Positions 21,353 through 34,019 of a DNA stretch of 64,000 nt are shown piece after piece. The stretch comes from Callorhinus ursinus. Lineage: Eukaryota; Chordata; Mammalia; Carnivora; Otariidae. Both the position numbers and the translations under genes were made by a program. A model generated the notes under the pieces. It was not told where the DNA came from and searched no databases. It saw nothing but the letters and a program-made list of their open reading frames with translations. Position 1 is the stretch's first letter. Each line of letters opens with the position of its first letter. The stretch covers positions 20,521,436 to 20,585,435 of the forward strand of contig NW_020312966.1 of the NCBI RefSeq assembly GCF_003265705.1, in the 5' to 3' direction.

Positions 21353-22840
21353 TTTTTCTTTTTTTGTAGTTTGGTTCTTTTTGATGTATAAATTTGTATT
21401 GATTTTTCTCTCTTTAAATACCACTTTTCGGGCTCAGTTTGAGTTGAGCCTTTCAAGCGTAACATCACACTGTCATAATTAGAAGCACAAAGGAGCATTT
21501 CTCTCTCAAATGTATTTTATAAAACAAATATATGTATGTTGTGGAAATAATTCCCTACTGTGTACCAACATGATTGAAGTAATTAATTAGCTAATTTGTT
21601 TTTATAGGTGTAGAAAGAATATGTCCATTTGTGTAGTTTGTAAAATATCTTTATTTCCTTGAGATAAGGTGTGCCTTTGTTTATTTTTCTTTATTTGAGA
21701 AGAATAAATTTAAGAAATGCTAAATCGATATTGGTAGCTGAAATCCACAGTTGTCTAGTTCGGAAAGCACTTAATTTTGATTATATTTGCATGATGGAGT
21801 GTCACACAGTTTTGAGTATTAGTGTTTACAAAGTTTATAATAACCTGGAAAGTGTTGTTTCATAATTGGGTTAAAAACATGCTGTAAAATCATATGTACT
21901 TTACAATCACAACTATTTTTAATAAGCAAGCAAAAATAACTAAGCACAAAGAGAGGAGAAATTAAGCCAATAGGTTACTTTTGTTGGAGGAACAAAAAGC
22001 ATATTAATATTTTTTGCTTTTAATATTTTCTAAATTTTCTAAAAGTTCATATCCTTTTAGATGGCATAAACACAGTCATCTGCATATTTTAAATTATCAG
22101 AGTTTTCCGGTTTAGAAAATTAAATCACACATTTGAAACAGAGCCACTTTTTATTTCTTGACTGAGATACGGGAAACAGAAATGGGACCATTTGGAACAC
22201 TTGATAACCTGAAAGTTATTTGTACCTAACTTTGGAATTGGTGGATTTGGATTGAGCATAGAATAGCCTGATATTCTGAGAATTTACTCTTTGCAAATGA
22301 TAATATAGAACGAAGACTTCTTCAGGAGAAATCTGGAAGCCCCCTGGCTTCACCGATTCTGCTTCCTGTCCAGCTCTGTGGTTGAAATGGCAGTTCTGTG
22401 AATAAATCAAAGAAGAGCCGGCTGGTGGGAAACCTTTGCAGTTGTCTTTGCCCTTCATTTTCAGATGAGGAACATGGAGCCCGAGGTCAGGAGACTTCCC
22501 TAAGCTCCCGCTCACTCCCGCAGTTCCCTCACCACTGGCCTCAGCTGCTTCCACTCTGTGGAATAGCGTTCAGAACGTCTTCTTTGAAAGACAGTTCAGA
22601 AGGTATGGGGGGAAAAAAGACACGGGGGTAGGAGAAGCTTAGGGAAAGAAAAGTTGTGGGCCGGAAGACTAAGTGGTAGCTTCTTAGAAGAGCAGAGACT
22701 TGCTGGAGTCCATGCAAGGTGGTTTGCGTTTGGAGGAAGATGCAGTTGAACTTGGCAGCAGAGCCCAGGAGGCGCCATGTGATCGGGCTGCACGTTCTCC
22801 AGTCCACACTCCTCGTTGCCCCACTGTCTCTCTAACCCGT
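21353..22840. other. Unique intronic sequence
   Basis: No gene is seen. A small antisense MIR-like piece (TTTTCAGATGAGGAACATGG) lies at about 22457-22510. Confidence 0.5.
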
Positions 22841-22844
22841 TATC

Positions 22845-23228
22845 ATCCAACCCTTTTTCCTTAGTTCCTTGAACATAGCACTGGCTTTTCCCCTTTCTTT
22901 GAAAGGGTTTACCTGTGGTCTTTGCACGGCTGTCTCTTTGATGAGTAAGTATCAACTTCAATGTCCCCTCTTCATGGGGCCCTTCTTTGACTGCCCTACT
23001 TAAGGGAATCCTTTCCTTCTTATTCTCCAGCATATCACAGGTTTCCTCCGAAGCACTTAAGATTTGTACTTCATACCCATTTGTTTGTTCATTTCTTGAT
23101 TTAAAAAAAGTTCTGAAAAAGTGGTCAGACTGCCTGTTCCATTCATCCCTGGGTTTTTAGAGCTTGGTATAGTGCAGGGCATACAGTAGGTCTGTAGTAA
23201 ATACTTGTTGAATGGAGGCATGAATACA
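22845..23228 (+). repeat. LINE-2 (L2) 3' portion
   Basis: TGTGGTCTTTGCACGGCTG, CTTCAATGTCCCCTC, CTTCTTTGACTGCCC, AGCACTTAAGATTTG, CAGTAGGTCTGTAGTAAATA and CTTGTTGAATG follow the order of the L2 ORF end and 3' UTR in sense orientation. It is ancient and diverged. Confidence 0.75.
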
Positions 23229-26017
23229 AATTACAACAAATTAATGGAATTCTATTTAGATCTATCTAAAAAATCTTCTTAGGTATGCTCTTTTCTTTTT
23301 AGGGTAAGACATAAGCAACAGAAGCTATATATGTTGCATTCTTGTTAGGAAAACCTATTTGCTTTCTCTGAATACCTTCCCAGTGGGTGTGAAGTGACAG
23401 GCTTCAGTGGTGGGGTTAGGTTCATGAATCATGTCTGTACGGGATTTGTGCGTGCACGTGTGCAGCTGATACGCAGAATAGTCATGGCCAGAAATACGGT
23501 GGGAACCGAAAGTTCAAACCTGAAGGGTAGCCCAGAAAAGCATCAAAACAAAATGATCAGAGTCAGAGATCAAAGCCACCAGTTCTCAGCATTCTGTACC
23601 ACATTGTTACTCAGTCACAGAAGTTTTTCTTCATACATCCATGACAGTGCTTGCCAGGTTGAGTTGAAGTGGTTTGTTTTAATGTTGGTGTCCTCCACTT
23701 TCCCTCCTCTGGGGTGGGGACTGCCTGAGTCTTACTTCTCTTTACATCACAGTTAATGTTCAGTAACTGAGTTCTGCATGCATGCACGCACACCCTTACA
23801 GTTCTTGTTACTGTAGACTGGAAACTTCATGTTTTGCCTTACCAAGTGGAAGTAGCAAATGCTCTCAGAGTGAACCTTTTAAATGTCTGGCCATGGATGC
23901 TGGAGTTTGAAGTACTAGTCAGCCAGGGCCCTTGATTGGTAATGAGAGAAAGATGGATTGTTCACAGATGTGAGGTAATTTAAGAGGATAATGTGAATTG
24001 GGCACAGTTAAAACTATTCTTTTTTGGTGAATATTAACGTACACCCGTCCTATATTATATTAACAAATAATGGCAAACTGGGTAATATTTAAAATAAAAG
24101 TGAGTGCTTTACATAAGAAATGTTGAAGAAAACTGGAACCAAAAAGATAGTATCTGTTTTCTTTGAAAAAGCCGGTTGCTACATATTGTATACAAGTGAA
24201 TTCATTTCTGTTTTTACATCTGTGTTTACTCTGGTTACATCTAGGCTCTATTTTTCAGACTTGAGATAATTTATATGTAGCAGTCTGACCTTCATTTACA
24301 GTTGTACTGACTTGAAGATATAATTTACTATGTAATTAGTTTTGGTAAAAAACGGGGGGGGGTGGGATAGGAGAAACTTGGAACTATGTTAAGTAGAGAA
24401 TAAATTGAATAAATTTTAAAAACAATTTACTTCAGTGTGTTAGCCCAGCATTTCAATGTTTCCAGCAATATGATTTCTGCAGCTAAGTTTTCAGGTAGTA
24501 AGTGCTCTTTATAAATTCATAAATGCCGCAATTACATGAAAATTATACCACCTATGAATTTTGGAAATCTGTAATGTTTTTGCTGAGATTCACTGATGTT
24601 TTGCATTTTATTGTATATTTTTTCACTTAAAATAATAACATTTAAAATAGCTTACTTTGAGTAAATACAAGAGATTGGTTGAGTTTTTTTCCCTAGCTAT
24701 TGGAAGGTTAGTGTGCAATTTAATCTTAATTGTTGTTAGTATTATTTATTTAACAAACATCTGTCAAGTACCTATTAAGTGGAGGATTTGTGACAGTGAA
24801 ATGCTGTATACATTTCACATTTTCCGTAGTGAATGTTGGAACATTAAAAGAAGCAATTTGTAATTTGTAAGAATGGCTTGATAAGTTATAAAACAAATAT
24901 GTGTTTTTCTTCACTGAAACACAACTTGCTGGATTATAAGGTGCTACTTAAAGTTGAGTGGCTTGTTCAGATTAATTTAGATAAAAGGAGAACTAAGAAG
25001 AATCTTGGGCCAATGTATTTTAGGTAACACACGGTATTTCTCAAATTGGGTACCAGCTCATTGTTGACATCTGATCATGTGTTCAGCCACCATATTGCTA
25101 ATCATTCTTAAACATGGGCTCCAGGAAGCAGAATGGCTATCACCAAGAAAATAAAAGTTTATTTTATATGCTGCAAAATATTTATTGTATTCTACCACCA
25201 GAAACATAAAATGGACTCTTCACACATCAGTGGTTTTATTGTCTTATTGCTTTTATTTTCATTCTTATTTGTGACAGTGATTTTTTTTTTGATGAATTCA
25301 AGCATGATTATAAAGATAATTCAGATGTTACGCTGTTTTGTGGGCCCTTCTCTTAATAAAGCTGTCTAAGAAGTGGACATCAAATCATTTTCTTTACACT
25401 GTTACATCTGACTCTTCATCATTACGTTCACCCAGTGAATTACAGGTGCTGGCGTTCTCGTCCCTGTTCTAGGGAAGCACAGAGAGGTTACATCGCTGGT
25501 CTGAGCAGCAGTCCTGACACAGATGCTTTCTGAGTGATGGCCAGCACCCTTTGCACCGTGGCATGTGCACCGCAGGGAAGGCATTGTACTCAGGTCCTCA
25601 GTGTTGCAAATGCAGCGCTCGCGATAGCGCGGTGTCCTTTATTACGGTAACTGGGGTCATCTCATCCGATGTGATCATTTTGAGAGAAGCCTTTAATGGC
25701 GATGCAGCCATGATGTTCTTGGATGGTGGCACTGACTCACTTCACAGGTCTTTAGTTTCATTGGCCGTTAACCATTTCAAAGGATTAGAAACCTGTTAAA
25801 GACGACAGAATGCTGAAAATCAGATCCAAGCACTCATTTTAGGCTCTAGGAACCTTACCATACTAAGAGAAAATGTTTTAATATCTGTTTGTAAATAAGA
25901 CTCCATTTAAGTATGTTCACTAAGTAGTTCGTTAAGGTACGTTTAAAACTAACTCTGCTTAATTTGTAAAAATACTTAACTTTTCAAGTTTGGAGATTAA
26001 AAATGTTCAAAATAAAG
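23229..26017. other. Mostly unique intronic sequence
   Basis: No gene is seen. It holds a G-run at 24353-24363, an L2-like scrap at about 24735-24800, a possible antisense MIR at about 25395-25560 and a five-CpG cluster at 25616-25631. Confidence 0.5.
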
Positions 26018-26026
26018 GAAAATTCT

Positions 26027-26147
26027 GGGGCGCCTGGCTGGCTCAGGCGAAGGAGCAATGCAACTCTTGACCTCGGGGTTGTGAGTTGCAACCCCACGTT
26101 GGGGGTAGAGTTTAGTTAATTAAAAAAAATAATACTTAAAAAAAAAA
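26027..26147 (+). mobile_element. Short Can-SINE
   Basis: GGGGCGCCTGGCTGGCTCAG, GACCTCGGGGTTGTGAG, GGGGGTAGAG and a broken A-tail, flanked by GAAAATTC at 26018-26025 and 26148-26155. It is the short subtype without a CT block. Confidence 0.88.
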
Positions 26148-26155
26148 GAAAATTC

Positions 26156-29100
26156 ACTATTTCATATTTTAGAAATGTACCTAAAATGGGTATAGTAATG
26201 ATGTTAATGGTACACAAGAGATCTCTTCCGCCACATGTAATAAATACTAACTTGAGGTTGGGGTCAATGAAGATACTTAAAGTTTCCAATATACCCATCA
26301 GAGTAGCTTGATTGCCTAAAATCTGTGTTTTCCTCATGCCACAGACTGTCATTAGGTGTACTGCGCATGTGAATTTGAAATGTATTTGCAAACCAATTCC
26401 TATTTAAAAAGAAAATGGATTCATAGCCAAAGCGGGTACCTCAGAAATGCTGAGTAAATCCCATTTTTCTTCAGTTGCCGGTCGCGCCTGTTTTTAATTT
26501 TAAGCAAATTGCATTTGTACCAGCTCTTGTTTTGCTTTACTTTCTGAGAACCAGTGCTCCAAAGAAAGAAAAAATCAACCCACTTTTGTTCCTAGTTTAT
26601 TTGCAAACCAGGTCAGACGCCCTTGATTAGCTCTCAGTTGGAGGATAATTTGAACCTTGACAGATTGAACCCAAACAGCAGGGTTTCTCTAGTCTGGCCA
26701 AGAGATAGAAAAAGTAAAATAAAAGCTAATTCCAGTTCACAAGCCGTACAACAGGACTGAATAAATGTGCAACTGTTAATGAATAGCTATTTCAAATATT
26801 TACAAAAGGCTCAAGAAAAAAGAAAAGATTAGCATCTTAGGCAGCTGTTCTAAGGGAAGCCTATTAAAAATAAACATGATAAATGATGCTTGAGAGCTAA
26901 TATATCTGTCAAATATCAAATACACTCAAAGGGAAAAAAAAAAAAACACTGTTTCAGGAAAGAAAAAAAAAAAACCCTGAAGACTGAGGCATAGCTATCT
27001 TGCTTTGTGGTTGACACCCGAATTTTGCTCTTATTCTTTTTTAAATTTATCTTTTCTAATCCTGGAATATTCACGCAGATAGTATTTTATAGATTGTAAG
27101 GTCATGGGTAAGTGAATGGAATCATTTGAGTTGTGTCTGTTGTGATTAAATTGGTTAGAAACTTTAAAATTCACCTATATATCATTTGAATGAAGACATA
27201 CTGTTAATTGTTATTTTATGGGATTGCAGATGATATAATGGTTTGAATATGATCGTAATAACATTTTAGCATGATGGCAATTGTGCTAGGAAATGCTACA
27301 TAAAAATGGAAATTATTACAGAGGCAGTGAACTGTTGGTTCCCAGCACTGATTACAAGTACAGTTACTATTGCCTTCAGTTTTGGTACCCGTCCACCTTA
27401 GCCTCATCATGGGAAACACTCTTTCTCTTTTTGCTTTAGCAAAAATTAAAGCAAACTGCATTTGCCACCTATTACGGACTTGTATAGTAGTAGACCTTTG
27501 GCATTCAGGACTCACCATTTGTGTTTTTAACTGTTTCTTGATAACCTGAAAATCTGTGGAAAGAAGCAATTTGAATTTTCTGAGGCTTGAATTTGTATTT
27601 GAATAGCTGTATTGTGAGTTTGGAGTGGAGGATCCAGTCATGTGTCTGCTCAGTGAGTGTAGCCAGCACTTAGAATTCCTATCTCAGTGTAATGGAGAGT
27701 GAGTCTCTTGTGGTTTTTTAGTTGAAAATTACTAAATCTTTGTTTTGTGTCCAAGATGTCACCTAAAGGAAAGCCAATTATTAATGTATAACCCTTGTCA
27801 ATTTGGAGATTTGTGGATGGTAAGGACCTACTGTATTAATAATAGAATATTTGAAGTTTAACAAATACTTAGTTATTTTGATTTGAGGTCGTTTCTCATT
27901 TGTAAAAGTGTGATTCTTTACCCGAGAGTGTGGGTCATTCTGTGAAAGTTCAGAAAGGGCGTTCATTGGTGGAGTGTGTTCTATGTGGGGAGGGGTGTCT
28001 GTGGGGCAAAGAGAAAGCAGTTTGGTCGCACCGTCAACTACAAGTCAAGCAGATTGGGCATTCTGACGTGTTCGTAGGCCCACTGTATGTTTCAGGCCAG
28101 TCTCAGGACCAGCGCAGGAGTGTGGCCATCCAGAGCCCCTTCTGGGAAGGATACATATTATTAGGGAGACTGTGGGGAAGACTGATGGTGATGTGGGGCC
28201 GGGGGGTCGGGCCCGAGCCCCTTGCTCTCCCCTCACATCCCACTCCTCGCCAGGGGCACACTTGGCCTCAGCAGTCTCTTCATTGATCAATTTCCCCTGT
28301 CCCCACCCAAATGGGCATGATTGAGCACTCCATAATTACCTATCACCTGCACTAGCCTTTAATCACCATTAATTCATTTCTGCCCACTAATGGAAAGGTT
28401 AGAAAGTGGAAGGGAAATGACTAAAAACATAAAACTGATATATAGAGGGGGCATGAATAAGTAAGTAGTAAGGGGATAAGGAAGAAAGCCAGCCACATCA
28501 GCCTTTTCTTTTTAAGCCACGTGTTGCTCTGTGTAATGGACAGTGTTATGGCTGTATTTCTGTTTAATGCTTTGAAATACGCACACACACACACACACAA
28601 CACGAGGGGAATTGCATTATGGTTTATCCTTTTGGAAGGGCAGCATCAGCACTGTTGATATTTGCAAGGATGACTTTCTATTTCTGCGGTGTTGAAAGAG
28701 CCCTACGAAATATCACCCCCCTCCCCCCGTTCTAAAAGTGGTTTTAGTGAAACCTGAAAGGGTCTATTTCTTATTTAGAAAATGCTTTTGGTTCAGACTC
28801 CACTGATGCCGCTGAATTTTCATGCTGTTCTGCAGTTCTATTAGACCCTTAAACTTAGACTCTCTTTGTATTTCATCATTGTAATTTATACACTGGGTTG
28901 GTCCATTCTCTTCAAGACACTTTGTCTTGGGCCCCCAGCTGCTGCCCAGGAGCCGTGGTGCTGAATAAGCACTTACTTTAGTGTGTCCTTGATACAATTA
29001 CCACAGGCATCTGCACAAGCCGCGGGCCGCGGCAGCAGCTGCGGTGCTTATGGAAGCCAACTTCTGCCTAGCATTGTGATAAAAGAAATAGTTTTGAGCT

Positions 29101-30317
29101 GGAAGCTAATGTTGGCTTATTTTTAGCATAAAAAGAGTTGCACCTGCCAGGGCTAGCAGAGGACTGAGGTTTGTTGATTACACGTTCTTGTTAGTGCCAT
29201 TGTTACTGGTAAAATGGGGATGATGTCATCCTTATCAAACTGAATTGGCACCCTGTAGAGTGACAAATAATTTACCCTCTGTGGTTTTATCAGCATGGGC
29301 CGCATGTTAGAAGCTAGTGGAGTGCTGAGTTTTCACAGTTGAATGCTATGGAACTGCATAGGTGTATGAAAATGAAAAGGGATTGATACTTGTAATCAGT
29401 GCGCATAGTAATGGCCAAGGTGTAATGAAACATAAGTGCACATTTAGGGTAATTATGCTGCTACCAGGTGGGGCCCTGGGGCTTTGCATGTATAGAAGCT
29501 GCTTGAGGTGGCGGATGTGCGGCGGGGAATCCTGCAGCACCATCTGGTAGATTCTCATTTTCTCATTAATTCTTCTGTCCCCTAAGTCTGGGCTACACTG
29601 ACTTTGAACAGCACTTCATCTGTTCGGTATCTCATCTCGTTTTAGTTGGGAGTTGCTTTCAACAGTGGTACTGATATGATGTAACTCACAATCTCAGCTG
29701 TGTGTAATATATTAAACCCTCAAGCTGGTTTGTTTGTTTGTTTTTTTTTCCTTTTTGGAGTAAAGCTGACAGGCCTTAGTAATGTCCACATGACCATCTG
29801 ATTCTAAATGAGTCACCACTTACGTTGTTATTTTTAAGCAAAATAGTCTGAGTAGCTGTTCGATTTGGCCAAATGGACCTTGTCCTCCAAAATAATTTAT
29901 AAAGAACAGTATGATGTATGTCCAAAAGAGTAAGTGGTTACAAAAGTGTATTTTCTTTGGTAATTTTTTAAAAATTGCATGTTTTATTTCTATAGGCTGA
30001 TTTAGTTTTTGCCTCAGAACAGAAACATATTTTTCAGTCAAGCTGGAGAATATGAAATTGTGGTGAGGATTGCACAGCGATATGAACATACCTAATGCCA
30101 CTGAACCTATACACACTTAAGAATGGTTACAGTGGTTTCTAGAAAAAAGATTCGGAAAAATGACATTCAAGGCTGTATATTTTGTAGCAAAGTAAAATGC
30201 TTTAACCCTGCTAAATTAATTTTTTACGAATATTTTCACATAAATTAAGAACATATTTAAGGTACCTAGCGTGATGTGTGCAATTCACACATGGCTGCTT
30301 TCCTTATTAATATGACT
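26156..30317. other. Long nearly repeat-free intron segment
   Basis: About 4.1 kb without a recognisable transposon. Only an (AC)n of about 10 units near 28580-28600 and A-runs near 26935-26975 break it up. Several stretches (26400-26900, 28310-28400, 28960-29560) are rich in transcription-factor-like motifs and may be conserved noncoding elements. No exon is seen. Confidence 0.5.
28581..28600. repeat. Short (AC)n microsatellite
   Basis: A run of about 10 AC units preceded by TACGC. Confidence 0.9.
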
Positions 30318-30332
30318 TAATATCATGGAAAA

Positions 30333-30517
30333 AATTTTTTTAAGATTTTTAATTTTTTATTAGAGAGCACAAGTGGGGGGAGTGGCAGACAGAGGGAGAG
30401 GGAGAAGCAGGCTCCCCGCTGAGCAGGGAGCCTGATGTGGGGCTTGATCCCAGGACCCTGGGACCATGACCTGAGCCAAAGGCAGATGCTTAACCATCTG
30501 AGCCACCCAGGCACCCC
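30333..30517 (-). mobile_element. Can-SINE (SINEC), antisense
   Basis: T-rich start, GA-rich middle, GCTGAGCAGGGAGCCTGATG, GATCCCAGGACCCTGGGACC, and the end GAGCCACCCAGGCACCCC. A duplication close to TAATATCATG flanks it at about 30319-30328 and 30523-30532. Confidence 0.92.
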
Positions 30518-30539
30518 AATATTAATATCATGAAAATTT

Positions 30540-31400
30540 TTGATGGAATCTATAGTATATATTTGTATAACACAAATAGTAATAATAAAGTGACATCCGA
30601 TGGCCAACTTTTTTATCCTATGCCTTTTGTAATAGAGTACAGTGTATCAAAATAATTTGGGCAATCTTCTGGAGCCTGTGGTTGCATTTGGTTGACATTA
30701 GATTAGTGATTTCACAATCTCTTTAATAAATACAAAATAATATTTGTACAGTCTGAGTGGTTCTTTAAGAGCTTTGTATAAACAGTAAAAATACCCCTAT
30801 TAAAATTTCCCACCAAGAGAATCCCCATGCATTTTGTCATTTTACTTCCATGAATTTTCCTAAAATGGAAATTAAGAGGAAAAAAAAACCATATGAGCTT
30901 CTTCCACAAACTCCATGAATGCTCGCAGGGCTGTCCCTGCAGGCCGTACTGGTCGGGGTGGTGGCACAGAGGCTCACAGAACTCTTCTGTTGACGACTGG
31001 GCTGCCCTCTGACAACCTGGCGTCCACATACCTCTAGCTCCAGGACGGGGGAGAGTAATAAGCAATTTGGTGCTTTAAGATGCCCAAAAATTTTTTCTCG
31101 CATTTACCTTGAATACGGTTCCTTATTAAAAGATTAATAAGATGCATCTCATCTTCCCCTCCTTTCTGTTTATATAAGTTCATTTAGGGCAGCAAATGAG
31201 AAGAGGCTGAAAACTCCAAAATTATTTCTTGGGAGATTACTTGATTATTATTTAATATAGTGCAGTGGTGGACAGAAAGTATGCCAGCAGTACTTTATTT
31301 CTCTCCTGAAGTTTACTTGTATGTGTTCAGAGCATTTAAATATCAGGATTTTTTTTTTTCCCTCATACATTTCAACAGACGTTCATGAGATTACCTATTT
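30540..31400. other. Unique intronic sequence
   Basis: No gene or clear repeat is seen. Confidence 0.55.
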
Positions 31401-31414
31401 TCCGGGCTGTGAGC

Positions 31415-31640
31415 TTAGTACAGGCCTGGGCAGTGAGGTCATACAGTTTGAATCCTGACTTGGCTGTGAGCCGGGTGTGTGACTTTGAGCAAGTAATTGA
31501 ACCTTTCCAAGCCTCAGTCTTCTCCTCTGGAACCTGAAAATGCTAATTCTTTGCCTTGCATGCAATGTGAGAATTCACGAGAACGTATTCCTAGCGCAGG
31601 GCCTATGCAGAGGCCCTCAGTGGATGCCTGCTTCTGTTGT
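31415..31640 (+). repeat. MIR, nearly complete
   Basis: GTTTGAATCCTGACTTGGC, GTGTGACTTTGAGCAAGTAA, CCTTTCCAAGCCTCAGTCTT, TGAGAATTCACGAGAAC and GCGCAGGGCC follow the whole MIR core in sense orientation. Confidence 0.8.
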
Positions 31641-31921
31641 GGTTTGTTTTGACCCACAAAAATGGTCAACAACCTGTGCTTTACTACTTCGTTCACAGAA
31701 ACCATTACACAGGAAAACACAAGAGTAAGTCATGACCCTGTATCTACTAGTCCCCAGATCCCTCAAAGGCAAGCAGGGATGGGTGTACACCTACACAGTT
31801 CGAAGATGGTTAATAGACAAGAAGTGCCAAATGAAAGACGTTAATGAATTAGGAAAAATATCTTTGTATCGCTTCTCATGATGATTTTTTAAAAATATTT
31901 TTACAAGTTTTTATTTATTCA

Positions 31922-32120
31922 GGGATGCCCATGTGGCTCAGTCGTTTGGGCATCTGCCTTCAGCTCAGGTCATGATCTCAGGGTCCTGGGATTGAGCCCC
32001 GCATCGGGCTCCCTGCTCAGCGTGGAGTCTGCTTCTCCCTCTGCCTGCCGCTCCCCCTGCTTGTGCTCTCCTGCTCTCTCACTCTCTGACAAATAAATAA
32101 AATCTTAAAAAAAAAAAAAA
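31922..32120 (+). mobile_element. Can-SINE (SINEC), full length
   Basis: GGGATGCCCATGTGGCTCAG, TCAGGTCATGATCTCAGGG, GGGCTCCCTGCTCAGCG, a CT block, CAAATAAATAAAATCTT and an A14 tail. No clear target duplication is visible. Confidence 0.92.
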
Positions 32121-33310
32121 GAATCCTTGGTGAGGTATAGATAACTTTCACCTAGGTCTTCTTGATGAAGGAAAAGATATAAACACCAACAATGGCAGAA
32201 GCTAATAAACACACTTACCAGCACCAACAAAATACTCCAGAAAAGATTCAGACCAGCAGGTTTGTGTTATGTTGACCCTTGACCAAGACCCCTAGTTGGT
32301 GGGCCCTTCAGTTCTGCCTCTGTTGATCTCCTACAAGATTAGCTGTCTTAAAGTTTTATACAAAGTAGTTTCTTGTCACTTGATTATGATTGCAAATATA
32401 CTTCATGTTTTATTTGAATTAGAATATGAACTTTCCATGAATTAACATTATTTCCTCTTAAGTCTACTGTGTCATGGGTCTATAATACTCATTTTACAGT
32501 CGGTGGATCTGTCCCTTTCCCTGTGAGCAAAGAGTGCTGTTTGGAGTTCTTGGATGAAGTAGCCCGAGATGCAGTAGATGTCCAAATTAAAATCTAGAAA
32601 ATTTATTTTGCCTAAGCAAGGAGCAAGAGGAAAGACCCAAGCATATTCCTTACAGATTATGGTGGCGTTGTTTTATATATCTTTAATTATAGAAGGGAGG
32701 AGTCACAAAAATATATGTTTTCAAGAACATACTCAACATCTTGTGTTATTGAAAATATTTTAATTTAAAATGTATATTTTCGAGCAGCAACACATTACTT
32801 TTTTTGTGCTCTGAAAAAGCTTACTTTTCCTACTATGCACTTTTCCTGATTGTCTTTCCAAAGGCTAATTCATCACTATAGTTTTGTTTACCAAAATTGT
32901 CCTCAGAACTAAGTAAAAATACCAATTAGCAAAAATCAACAGCGTGTAGAGGAAGATGACTTTTTGGCTTTCAAGATGGTGCTGGGTTATAGAGAAAGTG
33001 GTACCTTTAAACTGGGGTTGGAAGGACATGTAGGATTTGGTAGATGGTAATGTGGCAAAGGACATTCCCATTCTGGGCTGGAGAAATAACTTTAGAAAAT
33101 ACTGAAAGAGATGGACTTGCATGTTTTAGTCAGGAACACCACACGGTCTGAATCACCAGTAGGCCATGGCAGCATGTGATGGATTTTATAAAGGCAGAAT
33201 TGTGGAAGCCTTATGTCCACAACTAAGAAGCTTCACCATTATTTTGTAATTACTGGAAAGAAATCAAGGGTATTTTAGAATATGGATTATGAAAAATTGG
33301 AGAATGAGGG

Positions 33311-33312
<2 letters not shown>
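32121..33312. other. Unique intronic sequence
   Basis: No gene or interspersed repeat is recognised. Confidence 0.55.

Positions 33313-33362
<50 letters not shown>
33313..33362. repeat. (AC)25 microsatellite
   Basis: About 50 bp of uninterrupted AC. It is the longest pure dinucleotide array in the window. Confidence 0.98.
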
Positions 33363-33364
<2 letters not shown>

Positions 33365-33565
33365 CAAATGACTGAGATTTGTAACCTGAATGCCTGGAAA
33401 AGGTGGTGTCAGTAATGGAAATTGAGATCAAAACAGGAGCAGCTTGCTTTAGAGGAAAGGGTAATTTTAGGCTTGGGCTCGGTGTAGTGTTGGAAGTCTT
33501 TGCAGAAAAATACAGCTGACCATTCCAAATTATCATCTGAGACTCTTTTAAAAAGTTCAAGGTTA

Positions 33566-33676
33566 GGGGTGCCTGGCTGGCTCAGCCCACAGGGCAAGCG
33601 ACTCCTGTGGTCTAGGGGTTATACATTCAAGCCCTATGCTAGGTGTAGAAATTACTTAAAAAATATATATATATAT
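33566..33676 (+). mobile_element. Short Can-SINE
   Basis: GGGGTGCCTGGCTGGCTCAG, CTAGGTGTAGAAATTACTT and an AT-rich tail, flanked by AAAAGTTCAAGGTTA at 33551-33565 and AAAAGTTCAAGTTTA at 33677-33691 (one mismatch). Confidence 0.9.
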
Positions 33677-33786
33677 AAAAGTTCAAGTTTAAATGAAGAA
33701 TTTGGGAATCAGACATTGGAGCAGTGAAGCTGAAGAGGTGTCAGCTGGTTTGCAGAGGTTGTGTAGGATTAAGAAAGTATCACTGA

Positions 33787-33967
33787 GGGGTGCCTGGGTG
33801 GCTCAGTCGTTAAGCATCTCATGGTCCCAGGGTCCTGGGATCGAGCCCCGCACGGGGCTCCCTGCCCAGCGGGAAGCCTGCTTCTCCCTCTCCCACTCCC
33901 CCTGCTTGTGTTCCCTCTCTCGCTGTGTCTCTCTCTGTCAAATAAATAAATAAAATCTTAAAAAAAA
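33787..33967 (+). mobile_element. Can-SINE (SINEC), near consensus
   Basis: GGGGTGCCTGGGTGGCTCAG, GATCGAGCCCCGCACGGGGC, CCCACTCCCCCTGCTTGTGT, AAATAAATAAATAAAATCTT and an A-tail. Perfect 13-bp duplication AAAGTATCACTGA at 33774-33786 and 33968-33980. The head is slightly shortened. Confidence 0.95.
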
Positions 33968-34019
33968 AAAGTATCACTGATGTGACAGGAGCTCACCGAT
34001 TGTCCTAAGAGAACAGTTT

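Noticed and set aside
22596..23033. 145-codon minus-strand frame
   Set aside because: It overlaps an L2 in the opposite orientation and has no family resemblance.
33787..33967. tRNA-like heads of the SINEs as possible tRNA genes
   Set aside because: The heads keep A- and B-box-like sequence, but the bodies cannot form a proper cloverleaf and continue into SINE CT and AATAAA tails. They are tRNA-derived SINEs.
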